This document shows, piece by piece, positions 1-11,481 of a stretch of DNA of 64,000 bases. The notes beneath the pieces were generated by a model. That model searched no databases. It was not told the DNA's origin and saw nothing but the letters and a program-made list of their open reading frames with translations. This DNA is from Fistularia commersonii (Eukaryota > Chordata > Actinopteri > Syngnathiformes > Fistulariidae). Both the position numbers and the translations under genes were made by a program. The stretch covers positions 26,396,258 through 26,460,257 of the forward strand of contig JBBMNZ010000001.1 in NCBI GenBank assembly GCA_037954325.1, read 5' to 3'. Each line of letters begins with the position of its first letter. The stretch's first letter is position 1.

Positions 1-2543
1 AAAGTCATCATCGTCGTCGGGGTGAGGTTTCACTTTTCTTCTTCCGGCTGCTGCAGAGAAAGATCCTTTTGTCAAACCTTGGTGTGGATTCAGTCAAAGT
101 GTTAAATCACGTCACGGATTTCAATAGTTTGGTACATGTCTCACCTTTCTTGGCAGGATGGGCCCGGATTCTACACCACCAGGTGCTTAGCTCCCATGTT
201 GGCCGAGGCAGTTCGAGTATTTCAGGTCAGTCCAAGTGCCGCTGTAAAGCACCCGGACTCCTTCAGGAAGTCACAAACGTTATAAAAGAAGTGAGCCGAC
301 AATAAATTGTAAAAAATGTCAGAAAATAAGCCTGACCTCTCCTTGAAAATTTGCCAAAAATTCCTCAAAAGTCAGCATGATTCATCTGAAATTTTAGCAA
401 GTATTACCCTCAAATTTGGCAAGAAAAATCAGCAGTCATCATGAAACTGGTAACAAAGCAATTTGTCAGATTTTTTAAATATTGATGACACTGGTGAAAC
501 AACGTTTTAATTAACTAGATTTTGTGCCGCAGTGTTGATTTAAAATATTGTTTTGCTCATTGTTGTGATAGAATGCAGCGAGAATGCATGCGATCAAAAA
601 GTGATTGACATTTAAGGGCGGCTCGAAGAACAGTATAAAAGCATGTCAAAAACTGTATGTCAGTTATGAAGGCTGTCGAACCAAGTGATATAAAACCAGA
701 TCATCATATCTCCCTGGAGAAATAAATATTTTCGGAGCTGAACTAAACTCTGGATTTGTCCTCCATGTTCCTGCAGGAAGGCGCAGATCCCAAGAAGCTA
801 GACTCTCTGACGACGAGCTTCGGTTTCCCCGTGGGCGCCGCCACGCTCATCGATGAAGTCGGCATTGACGTCGCCGCTCACGTGGCTGAAGACCTGGGCA
901 AGGCTTTTGGCTCTCGGTTCGGCGGCGGGAACGTGGAGGTCCTGAAGACGATGGTGGACATGGGAATCAAAGGTGCGGGTTGTCACGACGAAGGACTGGG
1001 GCGATCTTTCGCTGGTGATAACTTTGCTTTCTCTCTCCTTGTCTTTAAGGCCGCAAGTCAGGGAAGGGCTGCTATATCTACCAGCCAGGACTGAAAGTCA
1101 GAGACATCAACCCAGAAGTTGAAGAAATCCTTGAGAAATATAAGCTGACACCCAACCCTGCTGTGTGAGTGTCCAGTGAAGTAAAAATTCTGTAATTCAT
1201 TCACCTTTTCTGTTTTGTGAAGTCAGTTTGTACTTGCTTCCCAAGTGCCGTCAAAAATCTGCAGAGGAGTGGGACAATTTTCCTGTCATTGGAATTACAT
1301 TGAAAATGAGAAATAAAAAGGCATAATATACAATTCTGCATCTATCCTACACATGCTGCCCTTTTCAACACCCCTTATTGTGCATTAATATGTATTTATT
1401 TATTTCGATCATACTGTTTAAAACTCTTGAAACAAAATAACCTGGAAAGTATTGCAATGCAGCAAAATAGTTTTCACCATTATCATTTTCCTAGAAGTAG
1501 AATCACTCAGCTGTAAATATTGCCCGGTATTCTTATTTGCACGCCGTTATAGAGCAGAGTAATTCTAAACGGATCGTCTGTTCAGAAGGATTCTTACCTG
1601 AAGCGTGTGTAAACACTGGCTGCCGCTCAGCACTTCAACAGGGATTGGTATCTAAAAGGGCCTGGAAAGTGATGTAGTAGGAACCTCCAAACATGTAGCA
1701 TCTGGCAAAGTGAAGGCTTATGGTTGATATTCAGGAAATTTGACGTCTGTCTGCTTTCCCAAGTGGTCGAAACCAATCGTACTTGCTTTTTTTATTTATT
1801 CACAACATTGAGTGTCAACACATCAAGGTGTTTGTAATTCAGTCTTTTCTTGCTCTGACTGGTTAATATCTCCACAGATCCTCAGACTCTGACATCCAGT
1901 ACCGGCTCATTTCTCGATTCGTCAATGAGGCGGTGCTTTGTTTGCAAGAGGGCATTCTGAACAATCCTTTGGAAGGCGACATCGGAGCGGTCTTCGGGCT
2001 GGGATTCCCCCCTTGTCTTGGAGGTCAGAGGTCAAACTCAGTCATGGTCAACTGACCCGCTTGTGTCGGGTGTAAATTACGGACATTACGGAGGACTAGG
2101 AAAAAGTCAAGGTCCTCAAATACCTTTATTACATAAAGTTACCTCCCTTGGTTTATATATCAGGGACCAGACAAGTTAATGAACACCGCTAACATTAATA
2201 GACTATAGGTGTTTGGTCTTCAGCAGAAAACAAAGTCAAACAGACTGTAGTATTGAGCAGTGGTGCGCAAAAACAAGTGTTGCTGTATTGGTCAGAGCAC
2301 GATTAAAAATAAAAACGACAAGTCCCGGAAAATTAATAAACAATGCATGTTTTGTTTTTCTTTGTTTTTTTATGGCATCTCTCTTCACCGCCTCCAGGTC
2401 CTTTCCGTTTCGTGGACTCCTTCGGCGCTGACAAGCTGGTTGAGAAGATGAGGGGATACGAGGCCGTCTACGGGAACCACTTCACGCCATGCCAGCTCTT
2501 ACTGGATCACGCCAGCGACCCCAGCAAGAAATTTCACAAGTGA
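1..2543 (+). CDS. hadha: HADHA 3' end (mitochondrial trifunctional protein alpha subunit), partial
   Basis: The alpha subunit of the mitochondrial trifunctional protein carries long-chain enoyl-CoA hydratase and 3-hydroxyacyl-CoA dehydrogenase activities of fatty-acid beta-oxidation, acting with HADHB on the inner membrane. Six exons are visible: 1-21 (cut by the window edge), 157-225, 777-972, 1050-1164, 1878-2023 and 2398-2543 (stop TGA). All introns are GT-AG, phases agree, and the joined sequence is 693 nt, giving 230 residues. Recognisable segments, from memory of the family, are [51 protein letters not shown] and FTPCQLL near the C-terminus. They cover the end of the NAD-binding dehydrogenase domain and the C-terminal 3HCDH domains. 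Introns are very small (77 to about 710 nt), as in compact fish genomes. The first half of the gene lies outside the window. The assignment is secure, although a fish paralogue cannot be excluded. Confidence 0.95.
226..776 (+). other. hadha: hadha intron, 551 bp
   Basis: Non-coding, AT-rich, bounded by GT (226) and AG (775-776). I see no repeat, RNA gene or further exon. The other hadha introns over 300 bp (1165-1877 and 2024-2397) also show nothing beyond ordinary intronic sequence. Confidence 0.6.
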
Positions 2544-2868
2544 CCCACACCGGCAGCATTCTACCAATAGCACTTAACCGAACTCCAGCCCGCCACTACA
2601 ATGTGCCTAACATTTAGCAGTACGTCACAAAGCAGGAGATAACGCCGCCAGATACGATTGGAGGTTTTTTACTTTATGATTTTACTTGCTGATGTATAGA
2701 AAGAGGAATATATGGGGGCTGGCTGTTGAAAAACATTGATGATGTAAAAACTCTGTACAGGCAAAGAATTAAAAATCATCAACACTGCTGAATGTCGACT
2801 ACCATCCTGTTTTGTTTTTTGTATATTTTAAAATGGCCTTTTTTGGACTGATGTAAACATAGAGCCTT

Positions 2869-2874
2869 AATAAA
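2869..2874 (+). terminator. hadha: Poly(A) signal of hadha
   Basis: A canonical AATAAA lies 326 nt after the hadha stop and is followed within 20 nt by a T-rich tract (2891-2903). It gives a 3'UTR of about 350 nt. An AATTAAA variant near 2768 is a weaker alternative. Confidence 0.7.
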
Positions 2875-3119
2875 ATGTTCTGCAATCAAACTTTTTTTTT
2901 TTTAGGTCTTGCTTTTTGAAGATATCCCTGGAGTTTGATTCATCTTAGGTCAAAAAAATTGAAAAGTTATATAACACAAGTGTATGGACCCTCCAAACAG
3001 TTCACTATTGTGAAATGAGTGATTTTTGAACAGTTTTGATGGACTTTTATTCCAATCAGAAATACTTAGACTGCATTTCTGTCATGAATAAAAAGTAACT
3101 TTATCATCTTGAACTGGAC

Positions 3120-3540
3120 ATTAGATTGAACTTTATTATCATCACATATGTTCAAGCACAGGGCCACAAAATGCAGTTTAGCATCTCACCAGAGTTGCAA
3201 AAACGCAGCAGGTGCAGAAATAATTGATAAATAGACAAGACGGACATGGTATAGGATGTCAATAATTTCGAGTGATATACAGATAGGAGACAAAAAAATA
3301 GGTAATACGTGATAAATCCAAGATACGTGATAAATCCAATCGCTTATAATACATTACAAGCGATTTTTTATACAAACAAAAATACATAAAATGAAAGAAT
3401 AGTACTAAAAGTGCGTCAATGTCAAATGTTACGGAGAGAGAAAAAAAAAACACAAAGTATAAAAAAATGTGAAAAGTCATGGACGCTTTTAGCACGAAAA
3501 TAACACATGGGATATGTGATGTCATTAAAACATGTTATTC
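3120..3540. repeat. Degenerate interspersed repeat (fish LINE-tail-like)
   Basis: The stretch starting near TTGAACTTTATTATCATCAC and running on through AAAATGCAGTTTAGCATCTC resembles a very common teleost repeat in which a terminal ACTTTATT motif precedes AAATGCAGTTTGGCATCTC-like sequence. I recognise it by pattern only, so family and boundaries are uncertain. Confidence 0.4.
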
Positions 3541-3596
3541 TGTGTCGGGGAAAAACAAAGGCCTGTAGCCGATACAAAATGTCACACATATAGTGC

Positions 3597-3600
<4 letters not shown>

Positions 3601-3630
<30 letters not shown>
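3601..3630 (+). repeat. (TG)15 microsatellite
   Basis: Perfect TG dinucleotide run of 30 nt just upstream of the kif3c CpG-rich promoter. Confidence 0.98.
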
Positions 3631-3633
<3 letters not shown>

Positions 3634-3669
3634 AGTGGGTTAATTAGACGTTAATTATTCCCTAATATT

Positions 3670-4048
3670 AAAAGTATCCCGTTCCCGCACGAAATCCGCC
3701 GGACTCTGATTGGCCGCGCGGATCACGTGATCTCCGCCCATTGTCCGCGGCTCGGCAGGGTGTGTACCGGCTTCTTTTTCTTTTTTTTTTTCCTCTTCCG
3801 CCCTCAGCATCCTTGTGACGCTTCCTCTCTCGGAGGGATGCGGAGGAGAAGAGAAGGGAGGACGTGAGCGTCTCCGTCCGATGAGGTCACGCCGAGAAGA
3901 GGGGGGGAAGAGGGAGGAGGGGGGAGTGACGCCGCCGACGACGCCGACGATCAAGAACACGCGTGAAACCGGGAGGCACCGCCCGTGAACATCTGCGGGA
4001 CCGACACCTGCTCCCGCTCCTCCATCAGCTTTCGAGAGAGGACGCAGG
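3670..4048 (+). promoter_or_regulatory. kif3c: CpG-rich promoter and 5'UTR of kif3c
   Basis: Base composition changes abruptly from AT-rich to GC-rich with many CpGs, and this continues into the first coding exon. The ATG at 4049 has an A at -3. There is no obvious TATA box, which fits a CpG-island promoter. The exact transcription start cannot be read from sequence alone. Confidence 0.6.
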
Positions 4049-7000
4049 ATGTCCAAAGCCAAGCTCGGCGAGGCGGTGCGGGTGGTGGCCCGCTGTCGGC
4101 CGTTCAACCGGAGGGAGGCGGCTGCGGAGTGCGAAAACATCCTGGAGATCGATGACAAACTAGGGCGGATCACCGTCAGGAACCCGAAGGCGCCACCTGA
4201 TGAGCCCATGAAGGTCTTCACCTTCGACTCGGTCCACGGGTGGGACTCCAGACAAAGCGACGTGTACGACGACGCGGTGAGACCGCTGGTGGAGTCGGTG
4301 CTGCGGGGCTTTAACGGGACCATATTCGCCTACGGACAGACGGGGACAGGTAAAACGCACACCATGCTGGGGGTCTCCGGTGATCCGGAGAAGAGAGGGG
4401 TCATCCCCAACTCATTCCAGCACATTTTCACGCACATTTCCAGAACTCAGAATCAGAAATTCCTGGTGCGGTCGTCGTATTTGGAGATCTACCAGGAGGA
4501 GATCAGAGACCTGCTGTGCAAGGACAACAACAAGAAGCTGGAGCTCAAGGAGAACCAGGAGCTGGGCGTCTACGTCAAAGACCTGTCCTCCGTGGTCACC
4601 AAGAACGTCACGGAGATCGAGCACGTGATGAACCTCGGCGACCAGTCCAGGTCGGTGGGCTTCACCAACATGAACGAGCGCAGCTCCCGCTCCCACGCCA
4701 TTTTCGTCATCACGGTGGAGTGCAGCGAGGAGACGCCCGACGGCGGGGACCACATCCGGGTGGGAAAGCTCAACATGGTGGACCTGGCCGGGAGCGAGCG
4801 CCAGAGCAAGACGGGCGCCAAAGGGAGGCGTCTGAAGGAAGCGGCCAAGATCAACCTGTCCCTCTCCGCCCTGGGGAACGTCATCTCGGCCCTGGCCGAC
4901 GGGAAGAGCACCCACGTCCCGTACAGGGACTCCAAACTGACCCGTCTGCTTCAGGACTCGCTGGGCGGGAACGCCAAGACGGTCATGATCGCCACGGTGG
5001 GGCCGTCGCACAAGAACCACGAGGAAACCCTGGCCACGCTGCGATACGCCAGCAGGGCCAAGAAGATCAAGAACAAGCCTCGGATCAACGAGGATCCCAA
5101 AGCGGCTCTGCTGCGGGAGTTCCAGGAAGAAATCGCCCGGCTGAAGGCCCAGCTGGAGGAACGCACGCTGGCGAAGGAGAGGAGGAGGAGAAGGAACAGC
5201 AAGAGGCTGAGCAAGAGCATGGCCGGCGTGGACGAGGAGATCTTCCAGGAGAGGGACGCGGACGTGCAGAAGGCCGCCGAAGAGGCGCCGGCCGCGAAAG
5301 ACGAGGACGCGGTCCCGAAGGCGCAGGCCTTCCAGGGGAGCAGCGAGAAGCTGAAGCACCTGAATGAGAAGCGAATCAGCGTGGAGGACTTGCAGTGGGA
5401 TCAGGACGCCCTGGAGAAGATCATGGAGAAGTACAAGGTGACCGAAAAAGAAAAGCGGTTTCTGACGGAACGACGAATACGCTCGAGTGACGAATTCACC
5501 GCGTGTTTTCGTTCGCAGGCCATGGAGAGCAAACTGCTGGTGGGGGGAAAGACCATCATCGATCACACAAACGAGCAGCAGAAGATGCTGGAGCTGAAGC
5601 GGCAGGAGATCGCAGAGCAGGTAATAATCATGCGCATATTCCAGACAGGCCCCGATGTACACGAGAACAAGAAATAAGCGGGCCGCCTTCGAGAGGAAAT
5701 CGCAGGAGTTTCAATCGTCAGACAAAAGAAAACAAAAAAAAAACGGATTTGTGATTAACATGATTAACAGAGCACGGACTTCAAATTCCAGGTGGCGGCC
5801 ATGACGGCGAGACCTGAGTTGAGTGACCCGGACAGAGCAGATATTAGACGGGCGTTTACCTGCAAAGAAAACAAATACTAATGCTGGTCACGTCTCTTCT
5901 GAGGGAGACGGCGACGGACCAACCTTCTCTGCGGTAATAAAACGGAGGGCAGGATGATAAACCGAGTCCAGAGGTTTGAGGAGAGAAGAGGCTGCATGAC
6001 TATAAATATCGCCGCCGCCGCTTTCAGGATCCCGCCTCTGCACGACTGCACTGTCTTCCGCCACAATCCATCGTATGCTGTTTGAAATTTGGAATTTATC
6101 TGAGCTGGATGGCAAGATATTTACCAGCAGGATTTCGGAGATATTCCCAAACGGAGGCTTGCAGATGATTTATTTCTGTAATAGCGGCTCAGGAAAAGTT
6201 TGAAATTAACTTGAGGTGTGAAAGTGCACCCTGCAGGACATTAACTGGGGTTTCCATACATTGAGCGGTTCTGGAAAGCACTAGCACAAAGAGAACTCAC
6301 AGGTGAAAAAAAATTCCTTAAAATTCTATACATAAGGTTCACATCGGTGATGCCGTAATAGAGAATACTGAATATTGGCTTGAAAAGAAAAAAAAAAAAG
6401 GAAAAGTCAGAGATGACATTTTTTAAGCAATGAGTTAGCAAAGGCAAGAAAAAGACCAGGAAATGAAATTATGCAAACAAAAACATTGACGCGCATTGAA
6501 AGGAGCCCTTTGAGACTGGAAGCAGGGGGGGACCGCGGTTCGTCAAGCCCTGATCTGGGAGGTGCAGAATCAATACGGGATCGATCGGCACATGATGTTC
6601 GTTATCTCCTAAGATCAATCAAGATATGTTGCTAAGATGAGTTGCTTCGCTCGAATGCGACTTAATGTGATTTAAAATCTCTTGCACGCGCTCAAAAATC
6701 ATACTCGGGACACACCCAGAAATGTGAAAGGCCTCCTGTCAGACCACACCGCCTCCAGTAGGGGGCGCTACACTCCATCCCTCAGCAGGGAATTGCTGTA
6801 GGCTTTCTGAAATATCTGGTTTTCAACTTCAACCTTTTGTAATTCTGGCTACTTAAGCATTTATGCTGCGACCCAGGGGTCGGAGGCGGGGGGGGGGGGA
6901 GGAGGGGGTCACCACCTGCCCCACCCCAGCTTTTCATGTGCAGCCGTGCTACTGCCCCCTGATGGGTTTTGGAGGGCGTTGTTTTTTTTTTGTTTTTTTT

Positions 7001-10000
7001 TTTTTTTTCAGAACGCGTCTTTTGTGATTGTGCAGATCCGGCGAGAGAGAGAGATTCAGCAGCAGATGATGCTGCAGGATGAGGAGACGCTGGAGATGAA
7101 GGATACGTTCTCCTCCCTGCAGCAGGAGGTGGAGCTGAAGACAAAGAAACTGAGGAGGGTAAGGTGACTCACCCACTGACGCCTCCCGGTACCACTGTAA
7201 CCCAATCAATTATTTTAATGTCTTCAGTGTTATTCAATCAGAGAATTACCTCCATCAGAAAGGCTGCTTTCCCACATGTCAGCTTTTTTTGGCCTCTTTG
7301 GGTTGGAGCAAGATGGCACAAAATCCACAATAGTGGTTTATTTTTATTTTGCTTTTTCTGTTTATTTACACCACCACATAAGCAAGACAGATACATTGTA
7401 TTCAAGTCATCCAAGGGATTTCATTTATAGGAGAATCTTGAATTTTTTTTTTCCCAAATATTGGTAGGGTTTTCCAAAATTTAATACTCAGCTTGACAGA
7501 CTTCGTTTTTCCTTTTGAAATAAACGACCCTTTTCTGAGAAAGTGTTTTTGCAGAAGTCTTATTCCTTGTTACCTCACTCTGGGATGATCAGGATTCACG
7601 TGTGTCCTGGAAAAAAAATTAAAAATAAACAGTTAACATGGATTTTAGAAGGGGAAATCATGGCGTTGGAAATAGGCATTGTAATGAAAAATTACTAAAA
7701 TGTTTTCCCGCTTCTTGTAGTGGAGCCACACTTTCTCACCTCAAGACAATAAAGTAGTGGTTTCTAGTAATATGCAATTCAAGTGAAAAAAGCACGCTTA
7801 ATGCTATCCTTATGATGTCGACAATGAAAATCAGTTCAGTCAGGATCAGTATTTAACAAAGTGAAAATCTTTTTATCTGACTATGCAGTTCCAGTCTGAG
7901 GTTTTGACCTGTAGCCTTGCTCTCCACACTTGAAATATAGAGAAAAAAACATCCTGGAGAAGTCCTGGAAAATTATCTTAAATTAGGAAATTAGGGGTTC
8001 AGTATTCAATATTGAACCGTTTCGTTTTTTATTTACCAAACTGAGGATCCCGGCTGCGACAGCGGTACTCAGTGTGTGTCCGCGTTGTGTGCAGTTGTAC
8101 TCCAAGCTGCAGCTGGTGAAGGCAGAGATCACAGATGTCATAGATGAACATGTTAATACCAGACAGGAGCTGGAACAGACACAGAACGAGCTCACCAGAG
8201 AACTCAAGTACAAGTGAGTACATGTTTCACACCAAAAAAAACAAGTTAAAAATAATAGTTCAATAGAAAGAGATGTCATTATTTAGGAAATAGTTGAACT
8301 GCAGGGCCTCAATAAAGTCTGATGTTGAATATTTGTCCTGCAGGATCTTGCGCTTCTAACACACCTGCTATTCCAATGTACATTCTAGATATCTCCTGAT
8401 TGAGAATTTCATTCCTCCCGAGGAAAAGAACAAAATAATGAATAGACTGCACTTTGACAGCGAAGAGGATCAGTGGCGACTCCGGCCAGTGCTTCCACCA
8501 GAGAGGTCAGTGAGGTCATTTCGCAGTCCTGCCATATTCTATATTATTATAATCCCACAGGAAGAGGATGTGACAGCTTTCTCTGCATTATTTTTGTGCA
8601 TAGATGTTATTGTAGTCTGGGTTTTTGTCTTTACTTTTTCAGTTCTGTTTATTTGGGCTGTGAAGAAGATGCTCTAAATGTGGTGTCATCATGTATTTTG
8701 TCCTGTCGCTATCAATCCCATTATTTACCCTTTGAGGATATTCTTATAGTTCAGCAGATAATTATGGTGGTGGACTGAGGCCGTAATTTAATTCTATGTT
8801 GTGTGCGACGGAATGCCAAAGAGTAAATGAATATACCCGTCTTTTATTTTCATTGTGACCTTTACAAGACAGATACACAAGCAAGGATAGCACGATGAAC
8901 GATGCAAGCGATATGTGCTTGTAGTGAGAGAAAAGCATTATTTCTCAACAAGAGAAAAATGTGCAAGAAAAAAACATGTTTACAACAGTTCAAAATCTAA
9001 ATAAAGGATTTATATACAACACATTCTACTTTACCTTTACTTGCTGCTCGCAGGCTAACTTGAATTGGTATTAAGCATGTTTTTTTTTTTCCTATTGCAG
9101 TTAGCTAAGGTGCACGTTTAGTGTGTGTGAGCATTGTTAAAATATTTTTATTTGTTACCAAACATAATTTCAGTGTCATGCAAAAATCTGTTATCACATG
9201 ACAGTGGCTGTAATTCACTCTCATAAGCTGGAGGTGAAATTCATCATTTTGCCATTTAAATGATAAATGCTCTCTCCGCTTGGTATTTTTCTGAAATGAG
9301 ACAGTTATATGTCAGAGGGTAGGATGAGACTGATTTAATCACAGATCGTGATTTTTCATCACTCTTTTATCCCAACTCATTTCCCAAGTGTTCCCATCCG
9401 GGTCAAGAGAAGACCTCTCTCTGCGGTGGGATACAAGAGGCCAATCAGCCAATATGCTCAGATGGCTGTTGCCACAGCAACCGGGGATCCATCTAGATAT
9501 CAGGTCGGTGCCTGGTCATTCATGAGGACGGTTGGTCAGCAATGGTGAATTGTGTTTTATATGATTTAATTATTTGTATTTTGTACATGAAGACGAACGG
9601 GAAAAAAAATATATTACAACGGGTCTATATATCAACAGAAAATTTTGCATGAAATTCTGTAATTTTAATAACTGCAAATGCCATGTTTACATTTATATTT
9701 TCAAAAATATGTATTCATATCTATGATGAGGTATTTATTCATCTCGGTAAAAACACTATTGTTGATGTTAACTGTACATAATATACAGCCATTGTGCATC
9801 TTTTGCTGCAAGTGCTAAATCAGACACGCTGTAAATTATTCAGATAAATCTGTCAAACAATGGCTGGCTTTCAGTCAGTAGAAATGAGTAGGAATACTTG
9901 TACCTTTGGAGGAAGATAAACCCCAAACATAATCTGCCTGTACCAGTTAGAACACATCCATACTTGATATTGTGTAACAACTGAAAGCCAACTTAGAATT

Positions 10001-11320
10001 TGTTGTATATTCACATCAATGCATTTCGCAAAAAAACACAGCAGTCATGATTTAACCACCACTGCTTGACTCTGGGTTTTTCCTTGGATCGATATTACTT
10101 TATCATCCTTTGTCAATATTAGAAAACAGTTAATTGCCCCTGATTTTTTTTCACAATAAAAAGCCGTTAGTGATGCATGATACAGCTGATTTGAGGCAAG
10201 GGGTTTAACATCATTTGGAGAAAGAGCTGTGTTTGTTTTAAGACCAACCATCAGAGATCAAGCGAAATAAGCGTGTAAAAATGTCAAAGCAGAGAACAGG
10301 AACCTTTTGACACAATGTTACTTTTACATGTGTATTTTTGCTTTCATAACTGCAAAAACAGAAACATTACATAATCTGTCATTACAGGCTGAAAATATCA
10401 TGCTGTTGGAGTTAGACATGTCTCCACCCACCATGTTCACCTTGAACCTTAATGGAGCCCACCTGGAGAGAGCCTTCTCTCCAAGACTGATGCCGGAGCC
10501 TCTACTTGATGTGTTCGCCAGACAGAGGACCCGCTCCGCATCGCGCGTCAGGAAGTCACAATCCTGGTGAGAAGGACGTTTAGGAAGCTGGAAGTCTGAC
10601 ATGATTGTAGCCGCAGATGTACAGTAGTTAGTAAAGGTTGAGCGGGGCTCATTTAAATGCATTTTCAGAAAGATACTCACCATGGTATTCCATGAAGAGA
10701 AAACATTATTCTTTACAACACTTTATAGCCTTAACTTTGACACTTTATATTTTATTCGTATTTCTTACTCTCCCTCCTCCCTACTGTTATCTATTATTGT
10801 TATGTTTTACTTGAAACTCTGGCACAACAATTTCCTTCGGGATAAATAAAGTTGTTCTTATTCTTATTATTCTTATCTAATTAGGTTTGAATTTGTTTAT
10901 CGTAAAAATAATAACCTCTCTTCTGTCTGAAAGTAATGGAAAGTAAGTTCCTCTGCCTTTTCCAGACAGAGGAAATTGTATCCCTACTTCACAGTGATAT
11001 TGATTTACTTCAACAGGAAATTAAAGTCTTAACAGATGTAAGATAAAGAGATTATAAGTAGCGAAACCTTAAAAAAATAACTATCAACAAGAATTGAGGT
11101 CATGATCACGATTAGAGAAAATATGGTTGAATGAATAATGCATTGCACCTTTTTTTGAAAATTTAACAGGTATCAGGCACCACAAGCAGCGTCTGTTTCT
11201 TCGTCTCTGTCATCCAGCACACTGACGTCAGGAAGTCCGAGCGTCTCTCACAGTCAGAGACAAAGACCGTCGTCTGCCGCCTTTCTTTCACTCGGGGCAG
11301 CGGCCGAGGCGAGCCCCTGA
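4049..11320 (+). CDS. kif3c: Kinesin-2 family motor KIF3C
   Basis: KIF3C is a kinesin-2 motor that pairs with KIF3A or itself for plus-end microtubule transport, mainly in neurons. Exons: 4049-5437, 5519-5620, 7036-7158, 8095-8213, 8389-8505, 9389-9503, 10388-10566, 11170-11320. Phases agree; the joined CDS is 2295 nt, 764 aa, close to my recollection of about 793 aa for human. The motor domain spans residues 8 to about 345: P-loop GQTGTGKT 96-103, switch I NERSSRSH 209-216, switch II DLAGSE 245-250. A charged neck and coiled coil follow (about 350-600) with AMESKLL and TNEQQKMLELKRQEIAEQ, then a basic tail with SAVGYKRPISQYA and ENIMLLELDMSPP. The tail (ENIM..LELD.SPP, RVRKSQSW) and the hadha/asxl2/dtnb neighbours favour KIF3C over KIF3B. 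Odd points are a short loop 11 and a diverged neck (about 385-460). The reading frame appears to run on to 5677 only because intron 1 is in frame; that extension is not coding. Confidence 0.93.
5438..5518 (+). other. kif3c: 81-nt in-frame intron of kif3c
   Basis: GT at 5438-5439 and TTCGCAG ending at 5518 bound 81 nt. Family alignment passes directly from KYK to AMESKLL, so this is an intron, but its length is a multiple of three and it has no stop in the frame. Retention would add 27 residues to the coiled coil. Confidence 0.8.
5621..7035 (+). other. kif3c: kif3c intron 2
   Basis: 1.4 kb of non-coding DNA between GT (5621) and AG (7034-7035). It holds a strong CTCF-like motif (6755-6770) and T-rich tracts near 6981-7008. 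I see no transposon I can name. Introns 3, 4, 5, 6 and 7 (7159-8094, 8214-8388, 8506-9388, 9504-10387, 10567-11169) contain only AT-rich sequence, apart from the LINE-tail-like repeat in intron 7. Confidence 0.6.
6755..6770 (+). promoter_or_regulatory. Candidate CTCF-binding motif
   Basis: CCAGTAGGGGGCGCTA matches the vertebrate CTCF core (CCASYAGRKGGCRS) at essentially every position. It lies in kif3c intron 2, about 2.7 kb from the kif3c start. Binding is inferred from the motif alone. Confidence 0.55.
10715..10877 (+). repeat. LINE-tail-like repeat with (TTCTTA)n end
   Basis: The core GGCACAACAATTTCCTTCGG is followed by GATAAATAAAGTTG and a short TTCTTA tandem tail. It is reverse-complement homologous to the copies at 44464 and 44831, including upstream sequence (ACACTTTATAG and TGTATTTCTTA-type blocks). 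The simple-repeat 3' tail is typical of L2/Rex-like non-LTR elements, but the family name is a guess. It lies in kif3c intron 7. Confidence 0.6.
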
Positions 11321-11481
11321 GGGGGACAGATACTCCTGCACACAAGGGCTGATCCCTGTTCCAGGTGGCACAAAAACAACCAGGCTGGCACGAGGAGTGA
11401 TTTGGGGAAAATCCCATTTTCTTTTTTTTTTCCACAACCTGAAAGAAAATGTGATGTGATATGGCAAACAAAAGACTGGAA

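Larger units (their letters stand above)
2890..4048. other. hadha-kif3c intergenic region
   Basis: About 1.15 kb from the hadha poly(A) site to the kif3c start. It holds an old repeat at about 3120-3540, a TG microsatellite at 3601-3630, and from about 3670 a GC- and CpG-rich promoter and 5'UTR zone. No extra gene is visible, so hadha and kif3c are direct tandem neighbours. Confidence 0.7.

Noticed and set aside
4412..5662. Long - strand open frame of 416 aa opposite the kif3c motor exon
   Set aside because: It is the GC-rich antisense shadow of the conserved kinesin motor. It has no family similarity and shows repetitive Leu/Val/Arg composition.
5519..5677. Extension of the kif3c frame to a stop at 5675-5677
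   Set aside because: The exon ends at 5620 before GTAATA. The C-terminal residues after AEQ do not match any kinesin, whereas the next exon (7036) continues the family alignment.
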